Assembly (NCBI RefSeq): GCF_014197135.1
Contig: NZ_JACIFA010000001.1
Span: 576,365 to 640,364, forward strand
Direction of reading: 5' to 3'
Source: Sphingomonas zeae
GTDB lineage: Bacteria; Pseudomonadota; Alphaproteobacteria; Sphingomonadales; Sphingomonadaceae
DNA: 64,000 bases
Both the position numbers and the translations under genes were made by a program. The notes under the pieces are model-generated. The model saw only the letters and a program-made list of their open reading frames with translations, did not search any database and was not told the origin of the DNA. This document shows, piece after piece, positions 27,642 to 36,530 of the stretch (within the stretch, counting starts at the first letter, position 1; the number at the start of each line of letters is the position of its first letter).

Positions 27642-28484
27642 CTAGTCGCCCGCGTCCGGCTTGGGCCTGAGCGCCTCGGCCAGCGATGCGGTAGCGCTGC
27701 CGCGCTTGGCGGGCAGGGGCTGCGACGGATCGGGAGCCCAGCCGGTCAGGAAGACCAGGTTGAACTGTTCGGCCACGCGCCCGTCGGGATCGGCCATGTC
27801 GGCAAAGGCCGCCGCCGCCGTTGCCAGTGCCTCCCGCCCGATCGGACGCCGCTCGGCCAGAAGATTGCTGGCACCCATGCCGCGCAGATCGCCCAGCAGC
27901 CGCCCGAAACCGCGATAGCGCACCGCCAGCGTCTCGATATCCGCCACCGGCAGGGTGAAGCCCGCGCGCATCAGCAGGTCGCCCGCCGAGCGGACATCGA
28001 CCTGCGGGTGGAGTCGTGCCACCGGTCGCTCCGCCTCGGCGATGCGCAGCGCCGCGCGCAGGCGGGGCAGCGATCCGCCGCCGACGAACGCCGCCAGGAA
28101 CAGCCCGTCGGGCCGCAGCACCCGGCGGATCAGCGTCAGCGCGCCGGGCAAATCGTCGATCTGGTCGAGCACGCCCGCACTGACCACCAGGTCGAAGCTG
28201 CGATCGGCAAAGGGCAGGCGGTCCTCATCCCCCTGAACGCCGTGTGCGGCGTGGGCAAAGGCAAAGCCAGGGTCGAGCCGCGCCACTCGCGCTCCCGGCG
28301 GCGGCAGGAACCCGCCATCGAAACAACCCAGGTCCAATATGTCGCGGAACGGGCGGGTGACGGCATCCAGCCGCTCGGCCAGGCCGTCGAGCATCGCGGC
28401 GCGCAGGAAATCATGTTCGGCGAAATCGGGCTGGGCACGGTCGCGGCGCAGGCGGCGGGCGTGACGGTCGAAGATGGTGGACAT
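27642..28484 (-). CDS. SAM-dependent methyltransferase (BioC/NDUFAF5-like)
   Basis: 280 residues from ATG at 28484 (MSTIFDRHARRLRRDRAQ), the characteristic start of the alphaproteobacterial NDUFAF5/BioC-like family. The SAM-binding motif is ILDLGCFDGGFLPPP (about 45-58), with FDLVVSAGVLDQIDDLPGAL as post-I motif and VLRPDGLFLAAFVGGGSL as motif III. In mitochondria NDUFAF5 modifies an arginine of complex I; BioC methylates malonyl-ACP. The FDR...RDRA N-terminus favours the NDUFAF5-like branch here, but the target is unproven. Longer upstream starts would run through the start of the divergent comF. Confidence 0.8.
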   Translation of the reverse strand: MSTIFDRHARRLRRDRAQPDFAEHDFLRAAMLDGLAERLDAVTRPFRDILDLGCFDGGFLPPPGARVARLDPGFAFAHAAHGVQGDEDRLPFADRSFDLVVSAGVLDQIDDLPGALTLIRRVLRPDGLFLAAFVGGGSLPRLRAALRIAEAERPVARLHPQVDVRSAGDLLMRAGFTLPVADIETLAVRYRGFGRLLGDLRGMGASNLLAERRPIGREALATAAAAFADMADPDGRVAEQFNLVFLTGWAPDPSQPLPAKRGSATASLAEALRPKPDAGD

Positions 28485-28536
28485 GCTCACCCGCGCGCTT
28501 GTGCGCGCTCGCGCGATCGGGGACAAGGCAAAGCCG

Positions 28537-29298
28537 ATGGGGGCGGGATCGAAACAGATCGGATTTGCGATAGAGCGGGGCCGAGCCGTGCTCACCGCCC
28601 CGCTGATGGCACTGGCATATTGGGCCTTGCCGCCACGCTGTCCGGGATGCGCCGAGCCGGTCGAGGCGGATCATCGTTTCTGTAGCCCATGCTGGGGTCA
28701 ACTACGCTTTCTCGACACCGGGGGCTGTACGGCTTGCGGCATGCCGCTGGGCGGGCTGACGGGGCGATGCGGCGCGTGCCTGGCCGATCCGCCGCGTCAT
28801 GCCGGTATCCATGCGGCAGTGGCCTATGGCCCGATCGCGCGCCAATTGCCGATCCGGCTGAAGCATGGCGGGCGGATCGGCGTGGCAGAGACGATGGCGG
28901 GGCCGATGGCGCGGCGGATGCCGCCGGGGGCCGACCTGCTGCTCCCCGTTCCGCTGCATCGCTGGCGATTGTGGCGGCGCGGCTTCAATCAGGCCGTGCT
29001 GATCGGCGAGGGCGTGTCGCGGCGCACCGGCGTGCCGCTGGCACGCGACGCGTTGCAGCGGGTGCGCGCGACGCCGCTGCTGCGTGGATTGTCCCCGAAA
29101 CAGCGGCGCGCGGCGGTGACGGCGGCGTTTCGCGTCACTGATCCGGCGGTGGTAGGGGGGCGGCATGTGGTGCTGGTCGACGATGTCTACACCACCGGCG
29201 CCACGGCGGGGGCGTGCGTGCGGGCGCTGCTGGCGGCGGGGGCGGCTTCGGTTGCGATCCTGTGCTGGGCACGTGTGATAGAGGGGGCGGGCGATTGA
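28537..29298 (+). CDS. ComF-family phosphoribosyltransferase-like protein
   Basis: Cytoplasmic protein implicated in DNA uptake in competent bacteria; biochemical role unclear. A zinc-binding region (PPRCPGCAEPVEADHRFCSPCW, then GGCTACGMPLG and CGACL) is followed by a type I PRTase domain ending in the PRPP-binding loop VVLVDDVYTTGAT. The frame is open from 28474, but a start there would overlap the divergent methyltransferase start; the ATG at 28537 (MGAGSKQIG) is my choice and is uncertain. Downstream grxC, nitrilase and DUF1178 genes form the usual alphaproteobacterial comF string. Confidence 0.85.
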   Translation: MGAGSKQIGFAIERGRAVLTAPLMALAYWALPPRCPGCAEPVEADHRFCSPCWGQLRFLDTGGCTACGMPLGGLTGRCGACLADPPRHAGIHAAVAYGPIARQLPIRLKHGGRIGVAETMAGPMARRMPPGADLLLPVPLHRWRLWRRGFNQAVLIGEGVSRRTGVPLARDALQRVRATPLLRGLSPKQRRAAVTAAFRVTDPAVVGGRHVVLVDDVYTTGATAGACVRALLAAGAASVAILCWARVIEGAGD

Positions 29299-29329
29299 CA
29301 AGTGCCCCCCCGCGCCACACCTGAAGGGC

Positions 29330-29587
29330 ATGGCAAAGGTCGAAATCTACACCAAAGCGTTCTGTCCCTATTGCACCCGGGCCAAGGCGCTGCTCGCCTC
29401 CAAGGGCGTCGAGCCCCAGGAATATGACATCACCATGGGCGGCCCCCAGCGTGCCGAGATGATCCAGCGCGCGAACGGGCGCACCACCGTGCCGCAGGTC
29501 TTCATCGACGGTCAGCATATCGGCGGCTCGGACGATCTGGCGGCGCTCGACAAGCGCGGAGGGCTTGACCCGCTTCTGGCGGTATGA
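29330..29587 (+). CDS. grxC: Glutaredoxin 3
   Basis: 85-residue dithiol glutaredoxin. The active site FCPYCTRAK (Cys12, Cys15) is at the end of the first strand, and TTVPQVFIDGQHIGGSDDLAAL carries the cis-Pro and the glutathione-binding GG-S/D region. It reduces protein disulfides and glutathione mixed disulfides in the cytosol. The stop overlaps the start of the nitrilase-family gene (ATGA). Confidence 0.95.
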   Translation: MAKVEIYTKAFCPYCTRAKALLASKGVEPQEYDITMGGPQRAEMIQRANGRTTVPQVFIDGQHIGGSDDLAALDKRGGLDPLLAV

Positions 29588-30408
29588 CCTCGATCGCGGT
29601 GTTGCAGATGACGGCGGGGATCGATCCCGCCGCCAATGCCGATGTGCTGGAACGCGCGATCGCCGAGGCGGCGGCAGCAGGCGCGGCCATGATCTTTACG
29701 CCCGAAATGTCCGGGCTGATCGACCGCGACCGCACGCGGGCCGCAGCCCATCTGACGACGGAAGACCGGGATCCGGTGCTCGCCCGCGTTCGCGCGGCGG
29801 CGGCGGAGCACGGCCTGTGGGTCCATCTGGGCTCGCTGGCCATGCGCGTGGAGGACGGGCGGCTGGCCAATCGCGGTTACGTCATCGACGATCGCGGCGA
29901 CATCCGCGCGCGCTATGACAAGATGCATTTGTTCGATGTCGACCTGCCCAGCGGTGAAAGCTGGCGCGAATCGGCCGCCTATGTACCGGGCGACCGCGCG
30001 ATCGTGGTCGACACGCCGGTGGGTCGGCTGGGCCTGGCCATCTGCTATGACCTGCGCTTCCCGGCGCTGTTCGCCGCGCTGACGGAGGCTGGGGCGACGA
30101 TCCTGTCGGTGCCCGCCGCCTTTACCCGGCCAACCGGTGGGGCGCATTGGCATGTGCTGCTCCGCGCGCGTGCGATCGAGGCGGGCGTGCATCTGGTCGC
30201 CGCCGCCCAGACCGGCGAGCATCAGGACGGCCGCGCCACCTATGGTCATTCGCTGGTCGTCGGCCCCTGGGGCGAGGTGCTGCTCGACATGGGCGAGGCG
30301 GCGGGGCTGGGCTTTGCCGCGATCGACCCGACCCAGGTCGAGGCGGTGCGGGAGCGACTGCCCGCCATCCGCCATCGCCGCGCCATCCCGTCGGTGGTGC
30401 GGGCATGA
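29584..30408 (+). CDS. Carbon-nitrogen hydrolase (Nit/omega-amidase-like)
   Basis: 274-residue cytosolic nitrilase-superfamily amidohydrolase with the triad Glu41 (FTPEMSG), Lys113 (YDKMHLFDVD) and Cys154 (AICYDLRFP). The KMHLFDVDLP and AFTRPTGGAHWHVLLRARAIE blocks are those of Nit1/NitFhit-type enzymes, which hydrolyse deaminated glutathione (dGSH repair). That activity fits its coupling to glutaredoxin. It overlaps grxC upstream and the DUF1178 gene downstream by ATGA, so all three are translated together. Substrate inferred from family only. Confidence 0.9.
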   Translation: MTSIAVLQMTAGIDPAANADVLERAIAEAAAAGAAMIFTPEMSGLIDRDRTRAAAHLTTEDRDPVLARVRAAAAEHGLWVHLGSLAMRVEDGRLANRGYVIDDRGDIRARYDKMHLFDVDLPSGESWRESAAYVPGDRAIVVDTPVGRLGLAICYDLRFPALFAALTEAGATILSVPAAFTRPTGGAHWHVLLRARAIEAGVHLVAAAQTGEHQDGRATYGHSLVVGPWGEVLLDMGEAAGLGFAAIDPTQVEAVRERLPAIRHRRAIPSVVRA

Positions 30409-30836
30409 TCGTCTTCGACCTGCGCTGTTCGGGCGGGCATGTGTTCGAGGCATGGTTTGCCTCGTCCGCCGCCTATGCGGAACAGCGGGACAAGGCGCAG
30501 GTCGAATGCCCGCTCTGCGGCGACCGCATGATCGAAAAGGCGGTGATGGCGCCGCAGATCGCCGCAAAGGGCAATACCAAGCCCGACATGCCCAATCCCC
30601 AGGCGATGAAGGCCGCGCTCGAACACCTTGCCCAGGCCCAGGCAAAAATGCTGGAGAAATCGACCTGGGTCGGCTCCGCCTTTGCCGAAAAGGCGCGCGC
30701 CATGCACGAGGGTGAGGCGCCCGTGACGCCGATCCACGGTCAGGCCAGCCTTGCCGAGGCCAAGGCGCTGGTCGAGGAGGGCGTGCCGGTCGCGCCTTTG
30801 CCCTTGCCCGTGGTGCCACCCAAGCTGGCGAACTGA
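30405..30836 (+). CDS. DUF1178 family protein
   Basis: 143 residues, start ATG at 30405 in the nitrilase stop. The N-terminus MIVFDLRCSGGHVFEAWFASSAAY with CPLCGD further on (Cys8, Cys37, Cys40) looks like a small zinc ribbon, the mark of DUF1178. The C-terminal part is a basic/acidic helix and a Pro-rich tail. The function of the family is unknown; it regularly follows comF-grxC-nit in alphaproteobacteria, which is what is seen here. Confidence 0.88.
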   Translation: MIVFDLRCSGGHVFEAWFASSAAYAEQRDKAQVECPLCGDRMIEKAVMAPQIAAKGNTKPDMPNPQAMKAALEHLAQAQAKMLEKSTWVGSAFAEKARAMHEGEAPVTPIHGQASLAEAKALVEEGVPVAPLPLPVVPPKLAN

Positions 30837-30907
30837 GCGGTGCACGGAGGAGCGGGAAAGCGCTCTGGACCCCATGGCGCAGGGTCTGTATCACGCGGCT
30901 AGCATGA

Positions 30908-30984
30908 GGCCCCGTAGCTCAGCAGGATAGAGCATCAGATTCCTAATCTGAGGGCCACTGGTTCGAATCCAGTCGGGGTCACCA
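30908..30984 (+). tRNA. tRNA-Arg (anticodon CCT)
   Basis: 77 bases including the encoded CCA. Acceptor stem GGCCCCG pairs with CGGGGTC (one G-U). The anticodon stem TCAGA/TCTGA holds loop TTCCTAA with anticodon CCT, reading AGG codons. T-arm CTGGTTCGAATCCAG is standard. Confidence 0.97.
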
Positions 30985-31189
30985 TGCAAATTTCCCCTCA
31001 TGCTGGCACAGGCGATTTTTTTGGGTCGGACCTCGCGGGACCGTCTGGCGCCCGAATGCGTGCAAACGTCGGAAATCCGCCATCGAGCTTCGTGAACCTT
31101 CTGTCATGAGTTAAGCCCGACACGGCCATAAATAACCGATTTTCAACCTATTCAGTATATCGCCCATCATCATGTCGGGGCGGGATATC

Positions 31190-33058
31190 ATGAAAAATTT
31201 GAAGATCAGCGGAAAGTTGCTCGTGGCGTTCGGGATCCTGGGCAGCGCACTGCTCGTGATGACCGTGCTGTCGATCATAAGTCAGCATCAACTCAACGAA
31301 GCGGTTGAAAATCTGGGCCGTAGCCGCCGCGACAAGCTGGTGGCGATCGCCAATCTCAACACCGCAACATCGGATTATCGGGGCTATGAGGCCGCGATGA
31401 TCCTGGCGGAAGATGCCAACAGCCTCAACGCGATGGACCGGGTCGTCAAGGAACGCGTCGCGATGATCGACAAGAATGTCGAGTATCTCAACCTCAATTT
31501 CAAGGCGCCCAAGGCCATCGCGCAGTTCGGCGTGTTCAAGGAACGTTGGGGGGCGTTCATGGACATGTCGCGCAAGACGGTGGCGCTGGCGCGTCAGGGA
31601 CAGGACCGCGAGGCACTGGCCAGCTATCGGGCCAGCCAGCGCGTATTCGATCGCGCCAATGCCGACGCGGCCGTGATGCAGGACATCCAGATCGAACTGA
31701 TGGACAAGGAGATGGCGGCGGCAAGCACCGACTATATCTGGTCGCGCAACGCCTCCATTGCCATTTCGGTCATCGTCCTGGGTCTGGCCGGCTTCCTGCT
31801 GATGACGTTGATCCGGGGCATTGCCAACCCGCTGTCGGCGATGACGATCGTGATGCGGCGGCTCGCCGCGGGCGATCTGAATGCCAAGCTCGAGGTCGAT
31901 CCGCGCCGCGACGAGGTCGGGCAGCTGGCCGAGGCGATGGTCGCGTTCCGGGACCAGCTTGCCGGGGCGGAGCGTGCCAAGGCCGAACAGACCAATCTGA
32001 TCGTCGGCAGCATCGGCAGCGGGCTCGCCGCGCTGGCCCAGGGCGATCTGACCAAGCGGATCGACGCCGAGCTCACCGGGCCGTTCGAAAAGCTGAAGCA
32101 TGACTTCAACAACGCCATGGAGGCGGTGTCCGCGACGCTGAGCGCCGTGAACGCCAGCGCGCAGGGGATCACCAACGGCGCCGCCGACATCCGCGAGGCG
32201 TCGGACGATCTGTCGCACCGGACCGAGCAGCAGGCCGCCAGCCTGGAGGAAACCGCTGCGGCGATGCACGAGATTACCGAGACGGTGCGCGAAACCGCGG
32301 AAAATGCCAAGCGCGCCAACCAGGTCGTCACCGAGACACGCACCGACGCCGATCAATCCAGCGAAGTGGTGCGCAAGGCGGTCGAGGCGATGCATGGTAT
32401 CGAACGCTCGTCGAGCGAGATCAGCGAGATCATCGCGGTGATCGACGGCATCGCCTTCCAGACGAACCTGCTGGCGTTGAACGCGGGCGTCGAAGCGGCG
32501 CGCGCGGGTGATGCGGGCAAGGGTTTCGCCGTCGTCGCCTCCGAAGTGCGTGCGCTGGCGCAGCGCTCGGCGGATGCCGCCAAGGACGTCAAGGAACGGA
32601 TCACCGCCTCGACCCAGCAGGTCGATACCGGGGTGCAACTGGTCGCCCAGGCGGGCAGCGCGCTGACCCGTATCACCGGGCGGATCGGTGAAATCAATGC
32701 ACTCGTGTCCGACATCGCCTCGGCCGCGGCGCAACAGGCGACCGGCTTGCAGCAGGTGAACACCGCCGTGGCCGAGATGGACGGCGTGACCCAGCAAAAT
32801 GCCGCGATGGTCGAGCAGGCCACCGCTGCCGCGCGCAGCCTGTCCGAGGAAACCGGCAACATGACCCGCCAGGTCAGCCGCTTCCGCCTGACCGACGGCG
32901 CCATGTCGGGCCATGCCGCCCCGCCGGCGCATCACTCGCCGGTTCACCAGTTGCAGGCCCGCGTGGCGCAGGCGACCCCGCGCATCGCCGCCGCCCCGCG
33001 CGTGGCCCGCGCCTCCAATGCGGCGGTCGCTGTCGACGACGACTGGTCGGAGTTCTAA
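31190..33058 (+). CDS. Methyl-accepting chemotaxis protein
   Basis: 622 residues from ATG at 31190 (MKNLKISGKLLVAFG), with a GGGGCGGGA ribosome site. Two membrane helices (about 9-31 and 184-207) bracket a four-helix-bundle periplasmic sensor. HAMP and a second HAMP-like segment follow (EVDPRRDEVGQLAEAMVAFRD, then QGDLTKRIDAELTGPFEKLK), and then the MCP signalling hairpin with tip AFQTNLLALNAGVEAARAGDAGKGFAVVASEVRALAQRS. The C-terminus DDDWSEF resembles the xWxxF tether that binds CheR/CheB. No che genes are adjacent, so it is an orphan receptor. The ligand is unknown. Confidence 0.93.
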   Translation: MKNLKISGKLLVAFGILGSALLVMTVLSIISQHQLNEAVENLGRSRRDKLVAIANLNTATSDYRGYEAAMILAEDANSLNAMDRVVKERVAMIDKNVEYLNLNFKAPKAIAQFGVFKERWGAFMDMSRKTVALARQGQDREALASYRASQRVFDRANADAAVMQDIQIELMDKEMAAASTDYIWSRNASIAISVIVLGLAGFLLMTLIRGIANPLSAMTIVMRRLAAGDLNAKLEVDPRRDEVGQLAEAMVAFRDQLAGAERAKAEQTNLIVGSIGSGLAALAQGDLTKRIDAELTGPFEKLKHDFNNAMEAVSATLSAVNASAQGITNGAADIREASDDLSHRTEQQAASLEETAAAMHEITETVRETAENAKRANQVVTETRTDADQSSEVVRKAVEAMHGIERSSSEISEIIAVIDGIAFQTNLLALNAGVEAARAGDAGKGFAVVASEVRALAQRSADAAKDVKERITASTQQVDTGVQLVAQAGSALTRITGRIGEINALVSDIASAAAQQATGLQQVNTAVAEMDGVTQQNAAMVEQATAAARSLSEETGNMTRQVSRFRLTDGAMSGHAAPPAHHSPVHQLQARVAQATPRIAAAPRVARASNAAVAVDDDWSEF

Positions 33059-33067
33059 ACGGCCGAA

Positions 33068-33094
33068 TTCCTCCCCCCTCAAAAGGGGGAGGAA
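33068..33094. terminator. Bidirectional hairpin terminator
   Basis: A 10-bp perfect stem TTCCTCCCCC / GGGGGAGGAA with loop CTCAAAA lies between the stops of the convergent chemoreceptor and phosphatidylserine decarboxylase genes. Confidence 0.7.
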
Positions 33095-33126
33095 TAAGGA
33101 CACAGGGGCGGGGCTGACAAAGCCCC

Positions 33127-33990
33127 TCAAATCCGGCCGATCACCATGCCCGCGCGGATCGCCTGTCCTTCGATCAGCGTCTCGGTCAATCGCATTCCCT
33201 TGGGCAGGAACAGGATGATGGTCGAGCCATGCTCGAACCAGCCCATTTCCTCCCCCTTGGCGATCCGGGCCGAGCAGGCCCGGCGACCGGGGCCATGTTC
33301 GCGCAAGGTGCGTTCGGTGTCGAGGCAATGGAGGCGGATGCTCGCCACCAGGATCGCCGCGACCGGCACGATCAGCAGCGGCAGGCCCGACACCAGGGTA
33401 CGCGCCTCGATGACCGCGCGCTCGTTGCGGCAGAATAGCCGCTCGACCCGCTTGAGCGCGATCGGGTTCACGTTCCAGCAGTCGCCCGACAGATAGGACA
33501 CGCCTTCCACCGCGATGTCGGCGGGTGCGTGAAATCGATGATACATGCCCGCAGTGAGCCGGAGCGTAATGAACGATCCGTCGCGGAACCGCTCGACCAG
33601 TGCGGGGTCGGGGATCAGGTCGCCCAGGCGATAGGGAAAGCCCTTCACCTGATAGAGCCGGTCGTCCTCGATCCGGCCATGCGCGCCGACCAGCGCGTCG
33701 CAAGGGCTGGCGATCGTGTCGGGATCATTGTCGAAGGTACGTGCTCCGTCACGCAGCGGCCGGACGAACCCGTCGCGCAGCGACTTGAACCGCGTCGTCC
33801 GCGCATCCGACAGGTCGACCCCGGCGAAGAATTTCCACAGCGCCAGGCTGGGTCTGGCGATCAGCGGATGCTCGATCCGGGCGATCCGGCCGACCGCCTT
33901 GGTCGCGAATCGACGCGGCAGGCGATTGGTGACGAGGAAATTGATGTCCTCGTTGAGGAAGAACCGCATGATGGGTCCGCGCATTGTCAT
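33127..33990 (-). CDS. psd: Phosphatidylserine decarboxylase
   Basis: Makes phosphatidylethanolamine from phosphatidylserine at the inner membrane. The 287-residue proenzyme would self-cleave at the Gly255-Ser256 bond in FEHGSTIIL, creating the pyruvoyl group on the alpha chain. Charge-relay residues are Asp98 (SPCDALVG) and His154 (MYHRFHAP). VERFRDGSFITLRLTAGMYHRFHAP and SYLSGDCWNVNPIALK are strong Psd blocks of the larger (E. coli-like) type. The start is taken at 33990; two nearby in-frame ATGs are also possible. It is divergent, by 32 bp, from an aminotransferase and near a PE methyltransferase (36527-37204). Confidence 0.93.
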   Translation of the reverse strand: MTMRGPIMRFFLNEDINFLVTNRLPRRFATKAVGRIARIEHPLIARPSLALWKFFAGVDLSDARTTRFKSLRDGFVRPLRDGARTFDNDPDTIASPCDALVGAHGRIEDDRLYQVKGFPYRLGDLIPDPALVERFRDGSFITLRLTAGMYHRFHAPADIAVEGVSYLSGDCWNVNPIALKRVERLFCRNERAVIEARTLVSGLPLLIVPVAAILVASIRLHCLDTERTLREHGPGRRACSARIAKGEEMGWFEHGSTIILFLPKGMRLTETLIEGQAIRAGMVIGRI

Positions 33991-34022
33991 GCCTCCGTCA
34001 TGGGTCCGCGGTCAAAGGCCGC

Positions 34023-35696
34023 ATGAACCCGATTCTCACTGGCCTGCTGGCCGCTTCCGCCGGTGCCGTCGCCCTGACGAAGGGACATCGGCGGCTGACC
34101 CTGTCGCGCGCCAAGCATCCGGGACTGGGCGGGCATGTTCGTATGGCCAAGCGCATCGCCGGACAGATTCCCTTTTATAGCTATGGAGAGGACCGCTTCT
34201 TCCGCGTCGACGATGCCCCGGATGCCGTAGCGGACCAGCGCCGCGCCGGGTTCGAGCGGCTGGGCGCGCTGTTTGCCGAACGATTCGCCCAGACGCTGGC
34301 GCTGACCAAAGAGACGCGCGCGGGCCTGTCCGACCTGCAATTCACCGGCGCCTACCGAGTGCCGTTCCAGTTTCGCGAGAAGGTGCGCACGACGTTGGCG
34401 ACCGGCGCCTTTTATCAGCGGTCGGAAGGCCCGATCCTGGTCGATCTGGACGGCAACAGGCTGATCGATCTGACGGGGTCCTATGGCGTCAATCTGTTCG
34501 GCAACGAATTCTACAAACAGACCATGGCCGAGGGGGCGGCGACCGTCGCTGATCTGGGCGGCGTGCTGGGATCGTTCCATCCGGTCGTTGCCGACAATGT
34601 CCGCCGCCTGACCGCTCTGTCGGGCATGGACGAGGTGTCGTTCCACATGTCGGGGACCGAGGCGGTGATGCAGGCGGTGCGTCTGGCCCGTTATCATACC
34701 CGGCGGCCGCGTCTGGTGCGGTTCGCCGGGGCCTATCATGGCTGGTGGGGCGATGTGCAGCCGGGGATCGGCAATCCCGTCGCAGCCGATCGGACGTTGA
34801 CGCTGGCCGACATGTCCGAGCGGACGCTGAAGGTGTTGGCAACGCGCAAGGACATCGCCTGTGTGCTGGTCAATCCGCTTCAGGCCATGCACCCCAATGG
34901 CTCGGCGCCCTCGGACGGCCAACTGGTCGATGGTGGGCGCAAGGCGGGGGCGGATCTGGTCGCCTATCGCGAATGGCTGCACCGGCTGGCCGCGACTTGC
35001 CGCGCCAACGGCATCGTCCTGATCTTTGACGAGGTGTTCATGGGCTTCCGCCTGGCGAAAGGCGGAATGCCGGAATATTTCGGCGTAAGGCCCGACCTCA
35101 TCACCTATGGCAAGACGCTGGGCGGCGGCTTGCCGGTCGGCGTGCTGTGCGGTCCGGCGCATCTGATGAAGCGTTGGCGCGAGGATCGTCCAGTCGACAT
35201 CTGCTTCGCGCGCGGGACCTTCAACTCGCATCCCATGGTGATGGGGGCGATGAATGCCTTTCTGCGCCGGCTGGAGACGCCCGAGGTGGCGGCCCTCTAC
35301 GATGGACTGGACGAGCGGTGGAATGCGCGCGCCGCGATGTTCAACGCACGGATGGCACAGGCCGGGCTGCCGCTGTCGGTCGCGCATGTCCAGACGATCT
35401 GGACCATCCTCTACTCCGTCGCCTCGCCCTATAACTGGATGCTGCAATATTATCTCCGGGCGCAGGGCTTGGCGTTGAGTTGGGTCGGGACCGGGCGGCT
35501 GATCTTCAGCCTGGACATCGACGACACCCTGTTCGCGGATATTTGCGACCGCTTCGTTGCAGCGGGACAACAGATGCGTGACGATGGCTGGTGGTGGACT
35601 TCGCCGGACGCGCCCAGCGACCTGAAGGCCGCGAACAAGGCGATCCGGCGGCGGATTTTGAAGGAATCGCTGGCGGTGCGGTTGGGGCGGGGCTGA
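34023..35696 (+). CDS. Class III aminotransferase-fold PLP enzyme with long N-terminal extension
   Basis: 557 residues from ATG at 34023. Residues about 125-540 are the class III fold similar to glutamate-1-semialdehyde aminomutase: DLTGSYGVNLFGNEFY, MSGTEAVMQAVRLARYHTRRP, FDEVFMGFRLAKGG (Asp for the PLP pyridine N) and TYGKTLGGGLPVGV with the PLP Lys364. About 115 extra N-terminal residues begin MNPILTGLLAASAGAVAL, a hydrophobic segment that could anchor it to the membrane. It shares a short promoter region with psd, which hints at a lipid or amino-headgroup role. The reaction is not known. Confidence 0.85.
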   Translation: MNPILTGLLAASAGAVALTKGHRRLTLSRAKHPGLGGHVRMAKRIAGQIPFYSYGEDRFFRVDDAPDAVADQRRAGFERLGALFAERFAQTLALTKETRAGLSDLQFTGAYRVPFQFREKVRTTLATGAFYQRSEGPILVDLDGNRLIDLTGSYGVNLFGNEFYKQTMAEGAATVADLGGVLGSFHPVVADNVRRLTALSGMDEVSFHMSGTEAVMQAVRLARYHTRRPRLVRFAGAYHGWWGDVQPGIGNPVAADRTLTLADMSERTLKVLATRKDIACVLVNPLQAMHPNGSAPSDGQLVDGGRKAGADLVAYREWLHRLAATCRANGIVLIFDEVFMGFRLAKGGMPEYFGVRPDLITYGKTLGGGLPVGVLCGPAHLMKRWREDRPVDICFARGTFNSHPMVMGAMNAFLRRLETPEVAALYDGLDERWNARAAMFNARMAQAGLPLSVAHVQTIWTILYSVASPYNWMLQYYLRAQGLALSWVGTGRLIFSLDIDDTLFADICDRFVAAGQQMRDDGWWWTSPDAPSDLKAANKAIRRRILKESLAVRLGRG

Positions 35697-35715
35697 GCCT
35701 CTCCCGTTTCACTGC

Positions 35716-35823
35716 TCCCCCTCCCGCAGGCGGGAGGGGGTTGGGGGGGAGGGCAGGGTGTCTCACTGAGATCGTCGCCTGTGGCTTTGCCCTCCCCCAT
35801 CCCCTCCCGCTTGCGGGAGGGGA
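35716..35823. repeat. Palindromic intergenic repeat, family 2, copy 2
   Basis: CCCCTCCCGCAGGCGGGAGG ... GGGAGGGCAGGGTGTCTCACTGAGA ... CCCTCCCCCATCC, then CCCTCCCGCTTGCGGGAGGG. It has the same layout as 12675-12775 and 49028-49144. It lies between convergent genes (aminotransferase and the Mpo1-like gene). Confidence 0.85.
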
Positions 35824-35906
35824 GCGGCCAGACGAGAGGTTGGAAAATAAAAAGGGCGGCGGTCCTCCTCGAACCGCCGCCCTGTTCGTCAAACCCAAGC
35901 CGCGCG

Positions 35907-36530
35907 TTACGCCGCCTTCAAATCCTCGAAATCATCGACATCGTGATGATCCATCCGCTCCCCCTTCATCAGGCGGCGCGGAGCGCTTCTGTACATTTTG
36001 AAGTCGTTGAACGGATCGGTGACGATCTTGGTCGCCCAGACAAGGCCGGTCTCCAGATCGCGCTTCGCCCAGAGCTGCATCACCCGCACGATAATTGCGC
36101 TGATCCCCAGCCCCAGCCAGCCGATGCCGACATGGCGCAGATAGCCCATGAAGCCGTCCGGATATTCCAGCGTGCCGAACAAGGTTGGCTGGACCAGCAG
36201 CACCAGCGGAATCGCGCCCCATATGCCCATCAGCACATATTTGCGGGCCAGATTATAGCCGACCTTGATCTCTTCCTTATGCTCATGCGTCGCCTTGTTC
36301 ACATGGTCATAGCCCTTGGGCTCGAAGAAGAAATGCCCGGCCTGGCGGCTGGTCATCGCCACACCCCAGCCAAGCAGGCTGGCCACCGCCGGGTCAATGA
36401 ACAGTAGCACATAGGCGGTCAGGAAGGTGCAGGCGCTGACGAAGTGCAGGCTCTGGTTGACCAGGCTATGATGATAATAACGATGATCGTCCCACCGCTG
36501 TTCGGCGAGCTGCGCGCGAAAACCAGTCAT
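35907..36530 (-). CDS. Mpo1-like (DUF962-type) membrane protein
   Basis: 207 residues with about four membrane helices. The N-terminal HHSLVNQSLHF and the later RQAGHFFFEPKGYDH match the H...NxxLH and QxxGHxxFE signatures of DUF962/Mpo1-like proteins, though with variations and a longer C-terminus. In yeast, Mpo1 is an iron-dependent dioxygenase acting on 2-hydroxy fatty acids from phytosphingosine breakdown. Sphingomonas ceramides carry 2-hydroxymyristate, so such an activity would make sense here, but this is inference. Its start overlaps the stop of the upstream pmtA-like gene (ATGA), so the two are coupled. Confidence 0.6.
   Translation of the reverse strand: MTGFRAQLAEQRWDDHRYYHHSLVNQSLHFVSACTFLTAYVLLFIDPAVASLLGWGVAMTSRQAGHFFFEPKGYDHVNKATHEHKEEIKVGYNLARKYVLMGIWGAIPLVLLVQPTLFGTLEYPDGFMGYLRHVGIGWLGLGISAIIVRVMQLWAKRDLETGLVWATKIVTDPFNDFKMYRSAPRRLMKGERMDHHDVDDFEDLKAA

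Noticed and set aside
28474..28536. Longer ComF start at 28474
   Set aside because: Would overlap the start codon of the divergent methyltransferase whose N-terminus is well defined, leaving no room for promoters; not excluded with certainty.
31148..33703. An 851-codon minus-strand frame
   Set aside because: Antisense to the chemoreceptor and running into the psd region in a different frame; no family features.
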